A stretch of DNA of 64,000 nucleotides from Megamerina dolium (Eukaryota; Arthropoda; Insecta; Diptera; Megamerinidae). This document shows positions 25,556-36,867 of the stretch, piece by piece (the first letter of the stretch is position 1; each line of letters begins with the position of its first letter). The stretch spans positions 31,417,335 through 31,481,334 of the forward strand of contig OY978528.1 in the NCBI GenBank assembly GCA_963854835.1. The letters are read 5' to 3'. A model generated the notes under the pieces. It did not search any database and was not told the DNA's origin. It saw nothing but the letters and a program-made list of their open reading frames with translations. The translations under genes were made by a program, and so were the position numbers.

Positions 25556-26308
25556 TTAGTAGGCGGGACCAACATGAGCTGGAGCACCATAATGCGATGG
25601 TGCACCATGACCATGACCATACCCATGATTATCCGGCACATATAATTTGGCAACGGGTTCTGAGGGAATGATGGGTAATGAGGCTGAACTGTATACTGGT
25701 GGTGATTGATGAACTCTGTAGTTATGTTGGCCGGGATGCAATTCACTGGCAATAGCGGGTTGAATAGAGTATTTGGGTGCACGCGGCGCATAGGCAGGAG
25801 CATGTGGTGCATATGCTGGAGCTGGTCGTGGAGCGTAAGCTGGTGCGGCTGGCACAACGGATACTCTAACTGGCGCATATGAGGCAGGTGCAACTGGAGC
25901 TGGTGCAGCCGAATCGGCAGCTGCTGCTGATGATGCTGAGGCGGCACCGTTCAGTATTGCTTCGATATTAGCTGATCTTGGCAAGCTACCCAAACTGACT
26001 TGTTGAATGGCGGGACCAGCGCCATAGGGTCCTACATTACAGTGACCCATAACGATGGAAGCGAAAAGCACCAATGCGATTGTCTATAAAAAACAACAAC
26101 AACAATCAATCAATTTTATAACTCAAATAGTGTGAGTTCACTTGAATTAGCGGCATAAGAATATAAATCTCAGTAACAATAATAACAATAGGGAAGTAGC
26201 AAATATTTATTCGTATTCTGTGAAATTTCTTATTGTATTCCGCTGATCATTCTTTGTATGCAAATTGAAGCGCGACCACATTTATTTACTTACAATGAAT
26301 TTATTCAT
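25556..26308 (-). CDS. Cp19: Chorion protein s19
   Basis: An eggshell structural protein. Exon 1 (26294-26308) encodes only MNKFI. Exon 2 (25556-26083) completes a signal peptide continuing TIALVLFASIVMGHC and the mature protein, 180 residues in total. The middle is Ala/Ser-rich, followed by Tyr-Ala-Pro repeats and a C-terminal block with SPPVYSS and EPVAKLYVPDN. That block matches the most conserved part of Drosophila s19 (a Ser-Pro-Pro then Val-Ala-Lys-Leu-Tyr pattern). It ends Gly-Pro-Ala-Tyr, a chorion-like end. TATA and TCACGT lie upstream. It stands between Cp15 and Cp16, as in Drosophila. Confidence 0.92.
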
Positions 26309-26420
26309 GTTGATATTTTTTGAAATAAAATTTCTCGTCGTTATTATTATTGCTAGCGTTCTATGCAGATGATCCAACACACAATTGGTACTAATAAACA
26401 AGCATATGTGGCGCACTTCT

Positions 26421-26458
26421 TTTTATAACCAACAAATTTCTGTACGCTGGAAACGTGA
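26421..26458 (-). promoter_or_regulatory. Cp19 promoter: TATA plus TCACGT element
   Basis: A - strand TATAAAA box at 26421-26427 and TCACGT at 26453-26458, 25 bp further upstream. This is the only one of the seven in which the base after the hexamer is T rather than A, and it has the shortest spacing. Confidence 0.82.
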
Positions 26459-26459
26459 T

Positions 26460-29111
26460 TTCCAAATGAAAATATTTTAGTGCATCGATGTACATAGATG
26501 CTGCTCTTCATTTATAGCTGTAGTTTATATGTACATATGTACGTTTTTACTCTAATATAAACGTATCTCTATATGCGAATGTTTGTACATACTCGATACA
26601 ATAATACAATAATGGGCGCACGCTTGTCTTTCGATCACCACACACACACACACACTTACAGAACACATACATACGCATTTATACGACTGTAATGTATAAT
26701 ATATATATGCATATACATATTTATATAGCAAGCCCGATTATTAATGGGCCACCAATCAACAAACATAATGAACCAAGTAAGAAATTGATTGAGATACGCT
26801 GCTGAAACAGCAATAAACCATCTATATCGCACCTAGATTGATGTTAAAGTCAAACAGTTGCATTTTGCAGAAGCTCAGATAAATATGTGAAAATTAACTA
26901 TGCCAATCCCGGCATTAATGTATTCCAAAAACAGAAAGATTAATTGGTTTCAATGAACAATTTAATAGGGAAATTGTAATATAATTTTCTGCATCTTTTT
27001 TACAACCACTCACCCAGATTTCTATTGGAACCAATTAATAAAATTTCTTCAACGGAAAGCGTAACATCTTTCTAAGCAAAATTTTAAATAATTTGAGGAG
27101 TTATTGTATTGTATCCCCATTGTAAACTGCTTTCTTATATTTTCCACAACATTATAGAGCTAACAAAGTAAGTACGGGAAAGCCAGAAATATTTTTGAGT
27201 TTTGGGTATAAAATATTCAATAACTATTTAAAAAATAGTTATCTATAAATTTAGGTTTAAAGTGCACTTTTTAAAGAAAACTTTTGCTGATGAATGTATA
27301 TGAATTACGTTCAAATTTGATCAGAACAAATATCTAAATGTCGACTAAGTCGTGAAAGTTCGACCAGTTCTATTAATATTAAATACATATTGTCACCTTG
27401 ATATAGAAAGGACGTTTCAATTTTTCGAAATTGTGATTTTTGCGGATTTTGTTAGAATACCCTCGATTTACAATAAAATGTAAATGCATTCAACCATTTT
27501 TAATAATATAAAATTTTTAGAAGTTATTAAGTTTTTTCTTCCTCTTTTTCTTCTTCTTCTTTGACAATGTGAGATACGTTGTTCCTATATGGTGGCGATA
27601 TTTTTATACAATAGCTGCAATACTAAGAATGGATTTATAAAATCATTGGCAATGATTGCCATTTTCAATAGAAGCACAATTGAAATAAACTGACACACAA
27701 TTTGATTGAATATCGGTTACGATTTCGATTTCTTTTTTATTTTTTTTTTATTTTTACAAAACAAACACTAAGAATATTAAAATATGAAATTTCAAGTAAA
27801 AAATTCAAAAATCATGTAAATAATATACCCGAATTTTAACGACTTGAATATTCGAACGTTCACGTATGCACCCATTTTTAAAAAGTCGTGTAACCAAAAA
27901 AATTGCTAAGCCATATAGAAAAACACAAATAAATATCAAAATAGAATAACACAACAAATATTTTTCACATTTGTACTAAAAGAATTACAAAGAAAAATGT
28001 TTACATACCAATAAGCTTTAAAATAACTTCTTAAGCACTTTTTAGCACTAGCCAGTATTACAAACCACCTTAACATACAGCTTACAACCTAGTTTGAAAA
28101 TTGAGAAAATCTTCTCTAATTATTAATTAGTAAGTACATATGTAAATTTTTAATATCTTATTATTAAACCAATCCGAAGATGTTGGGATTACTTTTGAAA
28201 AACCAGAAAAATAGAGGATCAGCAAGAGGTATTCTAATTAGCATCACTAGGTCTTATTTGTTGATAATATGTTAATAAGTACATATTTATAAATATACTC
28301 CTCAGTGGCGTATCCAGGGGAGCGGATCAGGGGTATATATCAACCCCCGCCCTTGGCCGACGGACATGTTAAAAAAGAAAAATAATAATATACAGTGTTT
28401 AAAAATCGTTCATTAAATTTTTTTTCTCATAGATCTTTTTCAAAAATTCCGCTACCACCCTTGCCAAAATCCTGGCTACGTCACTGATGCTCCTGTAAAC
28501 TTAGTTATGCAGGGAAATCACACAATGGTTTTATAGTCAAACTTCTCTCAAATATTTTCTCCTAATATTTCACCTAAGAATTCACTTAATAAGTTAATGT
28601 TAAAATTAAACTAATTTTTTATACGAGCTCTAACTAAATCCTACAATGCCTACAGTACAATGATTTTGAAGTATTGGGTTATATGGTGTTCTGTGCAGTA
28701 ATCCTCAAGAAATTTTGTATTTAAAAAGAGTAATTCCAAGGCTATGCTACATATCCTACCACACGAACATGTCTAAAAGAAAAATTTTTTCTATAAAGAT
28801 TTAGTTGTCTTAGCCATACAATTAATAGTTGCTCAAAAATGATCCAAGCCAAAAAGTATGTTTAACTTTTAAGTAGAATATGCTAAACACATAAAGTCTA
28901 AATGCAGTGCACATTATAAGTGCAATTGCATTGTATAGAAGTATAGAAAAAGACGACTTTAATTTAATGAAAATTTACACACATCACATTTTATTGAAAA
29001 CATTATTGTGGGTCTCAATTCTTAACTCAAACAAACATTTTAAATAAACGTTCAATCACATTTAAGCAAATTCAACTAGCAAACTCAACTACGAACACTT
29101 AACAGATGCTT
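26460..29111. other. Intergenic, Cp19 to Cp15
   Basis: A long gene-free spacer of 2.6 kb. It includes a (CA)n run at 26638-26655, AT-rich stretches and a small hAT-type MITE (28303-28486). No coding sequence is supported on either strand. Confidence 0.8.
28303..28486. mobile_element. hAT-type MITE, 184 bp
   Basis: The ends are inverted repeats beginning CAGTGGCGTATCCAGG on the left and CAGTGACGTAGCCAGG (reverse complement) on the right, with two mismatches in sixteen. The element is flanked by ATACTCCT (28295-28302) and ATGCTCCT (28487-28494), an 8-bp target duplication with one mismatch. CAGTG ends plus 8-bp duplications are typical of the hAT superfamily. It has no coding capacity. Confidence 0.88.
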
Positions 29112-29631
29112 TTAATAAGCACCTCGGCGAGATGGACCATATTGTGGAATTAATGGTATTGAAGTGTCCAAAGGTTCACTGGTTAAAATGCTATATGATG
29201 GAACAGCCAGCACAGAGTAGCTGCCAGGGTTAAGAGCTTTTGTTGCTGTAGCAGCTGCAGCCGCTGCTGCTGGATTTGATGGAATTGCCACTAACGGTCC
29301 GGCTGGAGCACGTTTTGCAACAACGGCACCTGGTACAATACCAACGGGTAATAATGGAGCTTGTTGGATGACAACAGCAGGTGGGCGTCTATAGTGAGCA
29401 GCTGGTGCAACATTATAAGCAGGTGCACGTGGTGCCACACCATAACTAGGATTGGCACACACATTGGTGGCAGCAATAAGAGCAACGAATGCAAACTGTA
29501 AATAAGAAATACATATTTATTAGCTGAGTATAATTAACATTCAAAAGGATAAAACTATAAATGTATCCACAGAAAAGAGTCTCGGAAATAATTTCGAAAA
29601 AAATGTATGCACTTACAATGAATTTACCCAT
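29112..29631 (-). CDS. Cp15: Chorion protein s15
   Basis: An eggshell structural protein. Exon 1 (29617-29631) encodes MGKFI. Exon 2 (29112-29495) continues the signal peptide FAFVALIAATNVCA and the rest, 132 residues in total. The C-terminal part has a poly-Ala block, then NPGSYSVLAVPSY, a good match to the Drosophila s15 pattern of Ala block, Asn-Pro-Gly-Thr/Ser-Tyr, then Pro-Ser-Tyr. It ends Arg-Gly-Ala-Tyr. TATA and TCACGT lie upstream. It stands between the s18-position gene and Cp19, the ancestral order. Confidence 0.9.
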
Positions 29632-29699
29632 ACTGTTTGGTTTGTTGTTTCTTAAAACAAAATGTACTAAACTATAATATTTCTTTGAATTTCAAATGC

Positions 29700-29754
29700 T
29701 TTTATACAAACCAATCGAAAATTGAAACGTCTGCCATTGCACGGTGTTACGTGA
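29700..29754 (-). promoter_or_regulatory. Cp15 promoter: TATA plus TCACGT element
   Basis: A - strand TATAAAA box at 29700-29706 and TCACGTAA with the hexamer at 29749-29754, 42 bp further upstream. In Drosophila the s15 TCACGT element is required for follicle-cell expression. Confidence 0.86.
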
Positions 29755-29759
29755 CACAT

Positions 29760-31146
29760 TGAAAGAATATTCCACATCCAAGCGTGGTTCTCAAAGATTA
29801 CCAATAAGCCATTGAGTGAGTGAGTTTTCATATACCTACATAATTGTATTGAACGCAGGTTTGTCTGTGAATATGTAGGTATGTTTTTCAACATTTGATA
29901 AGTCCATATTACAAGCTCTTGTTTTCTTGTTGTTTTGCTGGATTTAGTATGTTACGTCCATCATTGAACTCACGAATTTCAAATTTCTTGCTTCACACTA
30001 TATGCACATTTATATTTGAAATAATCATTGACTTATATAATTCATATGTGTTGAAATACGTTTATGTTTAGACATACATATGGTATATATTGTATGAATA
30101 TATTTCGATGAATTTACTCCCTCATTAATTAATGAATTAATTTGACATAAAATGCAAGTGCTATACAGGGTATTTACTTATATTGATATTTGTCATTCCA
30201 AAATTCAAAATAACATTTAACTGATAAAACCAATACTATCTGTCGGTCAATATTTTTTGTTTGGAAAATTAAATTCTAGAAATTTTATTATGCTTAAGTG
30301 AAGTTTTGGTCATAATATATAGCTTTTCTTATAAATATGTACAACAAACAGAAAAGTTTAGAATATCTAAATGTTGAATTCAATTAAATTTATTGATTTT
30401 GTTTAGCTACTCGGTGGTCTGTCACCATTTAATACAAGTTTAGTGTAAGTAATTGCCATAGTTGCCAATTTTGGTGCAACATTTTTACATTTACTAGCAC
30501 AACGATTCATACAGAAAATGTTTTCCAAATGATGGAAAAAATAGTCATAGCCCCAAGAAAAGTGACAGTTGTATTGTATAAAAGAAATAAATAAATAAAC
30601 ATATGTAATGGTTAAATTAATATTTTACGACTACGACGCAAAACTATTGGCGATGGAGAATAAATCTGATAAATGATGATGATGTATTTATAAATGAAAT
30701 TTATCTTGAGCCATATGAAGCAACGATGTAATGGTAAAATCATAATAAAACCGATCCATACAAATACTACTTACACCCTGTTTTAAAACATTTCTTCCAA
30801 ATGATTGTTTCTGAATCAATTCAGAATATTATTAAATTTTTACCAATAAACTATTGAAGTGTTTCTGTATTAAGGCTTACAAATGTTTAAGCTCAAACAT
30901 TACGTGACCAAGTCTGAAGTATGAAATTATGTATTTCAATATATGTTCGTACCTATTATTTTAATTTTTCGTTGTACTTCAACAAACAGCTTAATACAAA
31001 AATCCAACTACCGGCGAATATATACATACATAGAAATTAAAATGAGTGCTTTTTGTTTTTTGCTCAATTTTATTTTATATTTATTCGGAAAGTATATACA
31101 GATTCTAGTATGTTCGTTTTCAAAGATGCATAATTTCATTTGAATT
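29760..31146. other. Intergenic, s18-position gene to Cp15; candidate replication-origin region
   Basis: AT-rich, with no supported gene. It contains an orphan TCACGTAA (hexamer at 30902-30907) with no TATA box nearby. In Drosophila the main amplification origin, ori-beta, lies in the corresponding interval just downstream of s18, so this is the positional candidate. No origin can be recognised by sequence alone. Confidence 0.45.
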
Positions 31147-31831
31147 TTAGTATGCTCCTCGTACTGGATGCGAATGAATAACCCGGCGATGTTGAACACC
31201 ATTTGAAGAGGAAGCAGAAGCAGAAGACGCAGAAGCAGCTGATGCCGCATTGCCATGTCCATGACCATGTCCATGATCATGACCATGTCCATGACCATGA
31301 CCATGTCCAAGACCATGTCCATGACCATGACCATGACCATGATGATGACCATGATGATGACCATAATTATGACCGTGACCATGGTGAATTGGACCACCTG
31401 GCGATGGTAAAGCCAAAGCCAAATGTGCCAATCTCCAAACATCGGCATCAAGAGCACCACCATAATGGTGTGCATGGTGACCACCATGATGGTGTGCATG
31501 TGGAGCGCCATGATGATGTCCATGATGACCACCATGATGGAGTGCAAGATGACCACCATGATGTAGTCCATGATGACCACCATGATGATGTCCATGATGA
31601 CCACCATAATGGTGAGCCGGTGGATGACCATAGTGGTGTGCATGTGGAGCACCGTAATGGTGTGCCGGAATCACGCCATGATGATGTGATGGCCCAATTC
31701 CATAACTGGCGCTGGTAATAGCAACAAAGGCAGCGAAATATATCTAGAATGATGAATACAAAATAAGAACCATATTACTAAACGAAATTAGGACCACTCA
31801 ACAGCGAATAACTTACAAAGTATTTGTACAT
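31147..31831 (-). CDS. Cp18: Chorion protein s18-like, His/Gly-rich
   Basis: An eggshell protein. Exon 1 (31817-31831) encodes MYKYF and exon 2 (31147-31743) the rest, 203 residues in total. The signal peptide continues IYFAAFVAITSA. Most of the mature protein is His/Gly-rich: HHGG and HYG repeats before, and GHGHGH repeats after, a hydrophobic island reading ADVWRLAHLALALPSPGGP. That island resembles the Leu/Ala-rich segment of Drosophila s18. A Ser/Ala block and an end in Arg-Gly-Ala-Tyr follow. The DNA is a 6-9 bp repeat of CAT/GGT type. The position next to Cp15 supports s18. A second gene at 36.9 kb also has s18 traits, so one-to-one orthology is uncertain. Confidence 0.8.
31254..31380. 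repeat. Coding minisatellite (Gly-His repeats)
   Basis: A tandem hexamer array (CATGGT/CATGGA-type on the coding strand) encoding alternating Gly and His near the C-terminus of the s18-like chorion gene. A second, 9-18 bp periodic array at about 31440-31670 encodes HHGG and HHYG blocks. Confidence 0.85.
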
Positions 31832-31883
31832 TATTGTAGAATTGTTCGTTACTACTAGTAAACTTCTTTTGATTTTCAAACGT

Positions 31884-31929
31884 TTTTATACTAATCCAAG
31901 GCCTTTGTAATATTTACGCATTTACGTGA
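31884..31929 (-). promoter_or_regulatory. s18-like promoter: TATA plus TCACGT element
   Basis: A - strand TATAAAA at 31884-31890 and TCACGTAAA with the hexamer at 31924-31929, 33 bp upstream of TATA. Confidence 0.85.
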
Positions 31930-32320
31930 CCAATCATTCAAAACAGTTGAAATATTTTCCAGGCAAATGTGTGAATTGTACATATATACATAACAAATAT
32001 ATGTAAGGTATATGCACATATGTACATATATATTTTTTATGTAAATTTGCTATTAGGTTATTCTCCCAGTGCTGTTTTCTAGGTAGTGGAGGATAATTTC
32101 TAATTCAATGTATTATATACTCATTTGGTTTCGTGTAATTTGTTGATCAAGAAATCGGATAATCGGTTGAAATTCTTTATATTGTACCTTAGAACTGATT
32201 TTTCCAACTGTAATGAGCTGAAATCGCTTCACAGTATTAATTTTGACGTTTCGACAATAAGAGCTTCAATAACTATGCATCAATATACCAGTAAATATAT
32301 AGCTAAAACGATTTACCAAT

Positions 32321-32716
32321 ATGTAAAACTACTGTACTACTGTGAAATCTTGCAATTATTTGCACTCATACGCAAATGTGTCAAATTACTCTAATGAAAT
32401 GATAGAAACAATACTAATTGTATTGTACACACATTATAGTTAAAGTGGTTTTTTAGGAAGTAGTCAAACGGATGCATTTCATTTTTGGGAAATACAAAAG
32501 AATAGTTTTTAAAAGTATATGTAAAACTACTGTACTACTGTACTACTATTTGCACTCATACGCAAATGTGTCAAATTACTCTAATAAAATGATAGTAACA
32601 GCACTAATTGTATTATACACACATTATAGTTAAAGTGGTTTTTTAGGAAGTAGTCAAACGGATGCATTTCATTTTTGGGAAATACAAAAGAATATTTTTT
32701 AAAAGTATATTTTTGA
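32321..32716. repeat. Tandem duplication of a 198-bp unit
   Basis: Two adjacent copies, 32321-32518 and 32519-32716, nearly identical over most of their length (both begin ATGTAAAACTACTGTACTAC). They lie about 390 bp upstream of the s18-like TCACGT element, between it and the next chorion gene. The unit is AT-rich and non-coding. The Drosophila amplification control element ACE3 lies upstream of s18, so the location is notable. The rest of 31930-32939 shows nothing else. Confidence 0.9.
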
Positions 32717-32939
32717 AATTCAATTTAAATTCCATTTGTTTTATGAATTTTAAACCATCAGAGAGAAAAAGAACCAAAACGACAGCACAGTACTATATAT
32801 ACGCCCAAGTACAATATTTACTATTTGCATAATAAAAAACTCAAATATTGAACTTTACGCATAAAGCGATTTTATTCATTCAACAAAGAAAAAAAAAATG
32901 AGAGCACTCACGATGGCAAGCATAATATATGCTCACATT

Positions 32940-33328
32940 TTAATACACGGATGATGGGTAGCCAGATGCACGGCGGTTGCCAGAAACTGAAGCAGCAGCA
33001 GCTGCAGCTGCTGCCGCAGATGCTGCTCCTGATGGAGCACCATAGTTTGAGGCACCATAGTTTGAGACACTTGGCACTTGCAAATATGCCAAGGATGGTG
33101 CAGGTGCCGAATAACGACCAACACTTGGGGCGCCATATAGACCGTAGGATGCATTGGCGACGGCCAAAAGAGCAGCAAAAGCGAACTGCAAGTAAAAAAA
33201 AAAAACAATTTTCGAATTATATTCAATCTTAAGAAATGCATAGGATCACATATTTTCTTCATTAATTTGTCATTTTTATACGATATTCTTTTCTAATAAT
33301 AAATACTTACAACGAATTTGTACATCAT
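32940..33328 (-). CDS. Chorion-type protein, extra gene 1 (Ala-rich)
   Basis: A short secreted protein of 87 residues. Exon 1 (33311-33328) encodes MMYKFV and exon 2 (32940-33185) continues the signal peptide FAFAALLAVANA. The mature part has Tyr-Gly-Ala-Pro motifs, a run of nine Ala and a Tyr end. Exon structure, poly-Ala block, C-terminal Tyr and the TATA/TCACGT promoter place it in the chorion cluster. It is most like the gene at 35.4 kb (shared FAFAAL signal segment and SNYGAPSG), suggesting tandem duplication. No named Drosophila counterpart is recognised. Confidence 0.78.
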
Positions 33329-33403
33329 GTTGCAAATTTTGTTGATTTGACCGTTAGTTTAGTTAGTAAAATTAACTAATGATTGATATATGCATTGGAA
33401 GCG

Positions 33404-33449
33404 TTTATATAGCGGAATCAGGCATTTCGATTTTCAACAAATTACGTGA
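33404..33449 (-). promoter_or_regulatory. Extra chorion gene 1 promoter: TATA plus TCACGT
   Basis: A - strand TATATAAA at 33404-33411 and TCACGTAA with the hexamer at 33444-33449, 32 bp upstream. Confidence 0.83.
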
Positions 33450-33752
33450 TTAACTGTCTATTTATTTCAATCGAATTTCTCATATAATCCAATTACATAT
33501 AAATTCTAATACTACATATATATACATGCATATGATTTTATATGGAAGAATAGCCTATATTAGCATATTTACTATGTATCTACAAACGTACTACATATAC
33601 ATAATCGTACGTCTAATATTAATAATTTTTTACTTGTTTAATTTTATAAATACAAGTTGTTGTTTATTTTGTTTGATTTAAAAATTTACAATTTATTGTA
33701 CGCGCTACATGTGAATTCTATTAATATATAGAAATTGTAGTTATTATGAAAC

Positions 33753-33757
33753 ACATG

Positions 33758-33810
<53 letters not shown>
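33753..33810. repeat. Compound (CA)n(TA)n microsatellite
   Basis: A (CA)n run passing directly into a (TA)n run of about 18 units. The surrounding gene-free interval 33450-35427 is AT-rich, and I see no other feature in it. Confidence 0.95.
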
Positions 33811-33813
<3 letters not shown>

Positions 33814-35427
33814 ATATCCATATATATATGTTATAAGTCTGTGTGTGACTTATGTATGTATACAACAGCTCAGCCCACTTTTGACTTATGGGCCAAAATA
33901 AAAAAGCTACTATAAAAACACTATAGGTGTCGTTATTTTTTAAGATAATTTATAGTATTTGTATTATTATTATATTTGTATCATACATTATTATATAATT
34001 ATATACTAATTATAATAATTATATAACAATATTATTATATCTTATATTATTGGTGAAATATACATGTTCCTAATAATGCAGACAACTAATTTATGTTTTG
34101 CTCTTGGGTTTGAAAAATTAAGATTAATTTTAAAAATAAGAATTTCATTATATTGTACTCATTATAGCACCGGAACGTAGAGTTGCAGGACTTCGACACT
34201 ATTAGATTGCATTCCCATTAACAAAATAAAACAAACAACTTTAAAGAGTTGTTAACAATATTAAAGAGTTGATTTTGTGCATTTCTTCTAGCTTAGTAAA
34301 GATATAGGTAGTGCCTCTTAACATAAGATGAGACAAGTGATATTTTGTGCCTTTATTTTTCCTCGAAAACGATTTTCCCTCTACCTTACTATACATATAG
34401 AGTGGATCATTAAAATTTTATTAAATAAAAAACTTATAAATAAACAAATGGTGAATATTTTTGTTTAGTGTGGTTTTGTCAATCGAAAGAAAATTTTTGC
34501 CGTCAATTATGGAACACTGCAGTACTCCATTCAATTCTTACAATTTTTAGCGCAATGTCGATGGCAATGTCTTCACGAATATTGACTTTGAGCACGTGAA
34601 TAGTTGGTTTGTTGGCTTAACATTTATTTTTACAAATTATGTGTAATATAACTGAGTCAAATATCGTTTATGGTGTGGATGATGAGTTTATTTTGCATTT
34701 TTATACTTACTTATTCTATTACTCTATGAAAATAATATTATAATATTTGCCAACGTTGTTCAATCGAATATACAGCGATTCTCGTTTACGGCAAATATAA
34801 AACTAATTTTCTGTCAAAAAATTAATAACATAAGTCTTACCATTAAGAAAATAAGATATATATAAAAAAACTTTAGATGTTCCATCCTGTATATCACTTT
34901 TCCCAATTTTTGATTTGCTTTGCTTTATTCCCGTGTTCTTTTTAAATTCTACTGCAATTTTTACATTAACTATTATGAAACCTCTGTCATTGCAAACTCA
35001 AACAATTTGTAAGAATCAGCAAAAATCGTGTATAGTATATTTCAGAAAAACTCGTTTTTGTAATTTGAACGTTGACAACATTGATAGTATAATGTGATAG
35101 AAGCATGTCGCATTTGTGCTTGTAATGCTACCTACACCAACACTTATTATTACTATTAAGTTTCGATGGTTATTTCAGTGGTTCCATATTCAATTCAATT
35201 CTCAAAATTCTTTTTCTATATCATTCATACCAAACAAACAAAACCAGGAAGATATAATAGACAAAGAAAAACCTGGCGAAACACAACTACTCATATTGAA
35301 ATAAAAACCAAAGAACTTCGATTGAATATTCTGATTTTAACAGAATTTTATTCAAAAAGAATATCCATCCAGTAAACAGATCACTCTCCCTCTTTTAATC
35401 TCTTGCATGCACAGCTTATATCACAGT

Positions 35428-35825
35428 TTAATAGCCTCCTGGTCCATGGAGTCTACCACCACCATTTCTCACAGCCGCCGCTGCTGCAGCTGCAGCAGCT
35501 GCTGCAGCACCAGATGGAGCACCGTAATTGCCTGATGGAGCACCGTAATTGCTCGATGGAGCAACATGTGCAACTGGTACATAAATCGGTTGCAATACGG
35601 TTGGTGGAATGTTATATGAAGGTGCGGGTGCCAAATATCCTCCAGGAACGTGTGAGCCATGACCATAGGAGGGCATTGCATTGGCAACAGCGAAAAGAGC
35701 AGCAAAAGCGAACTGAAATTGAAAAATAATACAATTCGATTATGAGTATTTACATAAATTTTTTAATTGATTAATTCAACATTTTTTTCTGTTAATCGTG
35801 TACTTACAAGGATTTTACAGATCAT
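35428..35825 (-). CDS. Chorion-type protein, extra gene 2 (Ala-rich)
   Basis: A secreted protein of 100 residues. Exon 1 (35808-35825) encodes MICKIL and exon 2 (35428-35712) continues FAFAALFAVANA. The mature protein has a Pro/Tyr/Val-rich middle, two SxNYGAPSG repeats (each encoded by a near-identical 24-bp unit around 35520-35570), then twelve Ala in a row and a Gly-rich end in Tyr. It closely resembles the gene at 32.9 kb in signal peptide and repeat motif. TATA and TCACGT lie upstream. It is probably a lineage-specific chorion gene. Confidence 0.8.
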
Positions 35826-35902
35826 TTTGTAAAAGTGATTGTTTTGGTTGTCGTTTAATTAGTCAGTTTAACTAATAATTTTAAAACGAAATTGAAATTG
35901 GT

Positions 35903-35943
35903 TTTTATAGCAAAATTAAATAAATTAATATTGAATTACGTGA
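35903..35943 (-). promoter_or_regulatory. Extra chorion gene 2 promoter: TATA plus TCACGT
   Basis: A - strand TATAAAA at 35903-35909 and TCACGTAA with the hexamer at 35938-35943, 28 bp upstream. The stretch from 35944 to 36867 is AT-rich without other features. Confidence 0.83.
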
Positions 35944-36867
35944 TAAATGGATGATTTAATTCAATCATGTTTTATGCTTATACTCATATACGATATTGAA
36001 AATATTATTTATATTAATTTCACACAAGTATTTCTATCATTCAAAAATTCAAATTGTACGATTTTAGTAGCAAATAGTAATCGAACGCATTACATGTGAA
36101 TTTTAAATCAAGCCACGTGAATTGCTAATTTTATAATTATTATAAAACATATTTCTAAGACGTTTCAGCTATTAGTAATGAGAGGATGTTTTTAATTAAG
36201 GGGTTTCATTACGATTCTAAGTGGACTTTTACTTTCAATTATAGTGCACTTCATAAGTGTCAATCAAGTGCAAATTTTTAAAAACACCATGAGGTATTAT
36301 GAAATGTATTCAAATGATGAGCACAATTCTTCTATAAAAATGAACATGATATGTAACGTAAAATGCTCATATTCTATCAAGAACCAAAAGTGATATATAC
36401 TATGTCAAGCGCTCAAAATGTTAATGTTTCATAATTATTACAGAGTTAGCCAAATAGCTATTTTATAAACTCTATCATCAATCTCACCATCAATCACAAT
36501 GCTATACATATTGGCTATTGGCATATTGATGATGATGTTAATTTGCATAATTTTTCTTTATTCAAGACTAATCGGAATATGGCAATAGAATACATTCACT
36601 TTTAACTTATTGTTTGGTATTTAAGTTCCTATAAAGCTCAATAATAAACAATATTCTCTGGAAAAAAAATTAAAGCTTTAAACACTTGCTATGAAATATT
36701 CGAAAGCGTTAATAAATGAACAGAAATGTTGTTTAATAAAATAAAAAAGTTTTGATTAAGTTTTTCCTTTGAGTCAAAGTAATAATTTATTGAATGCACA
36801 ATGAACTGCACAAAGCAATCCGCTTCATTGTTTCTAAAGCGTTTATAAGATATTATGTTATCACTGT

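Noticed and set aside
31203..31718. A 171-codon + strand frame rich in His/Asp
   Set aside because: It is the mirror of the GGT/CAT repeats of the s18-like chorion gene, which has signal peptide, splice sites and promoter on the - strand.
35403..35729. A 108-codon + strand frame
   Set aside because: Antisense shadow of the Ala-rich chorion gene at 35428-35825.
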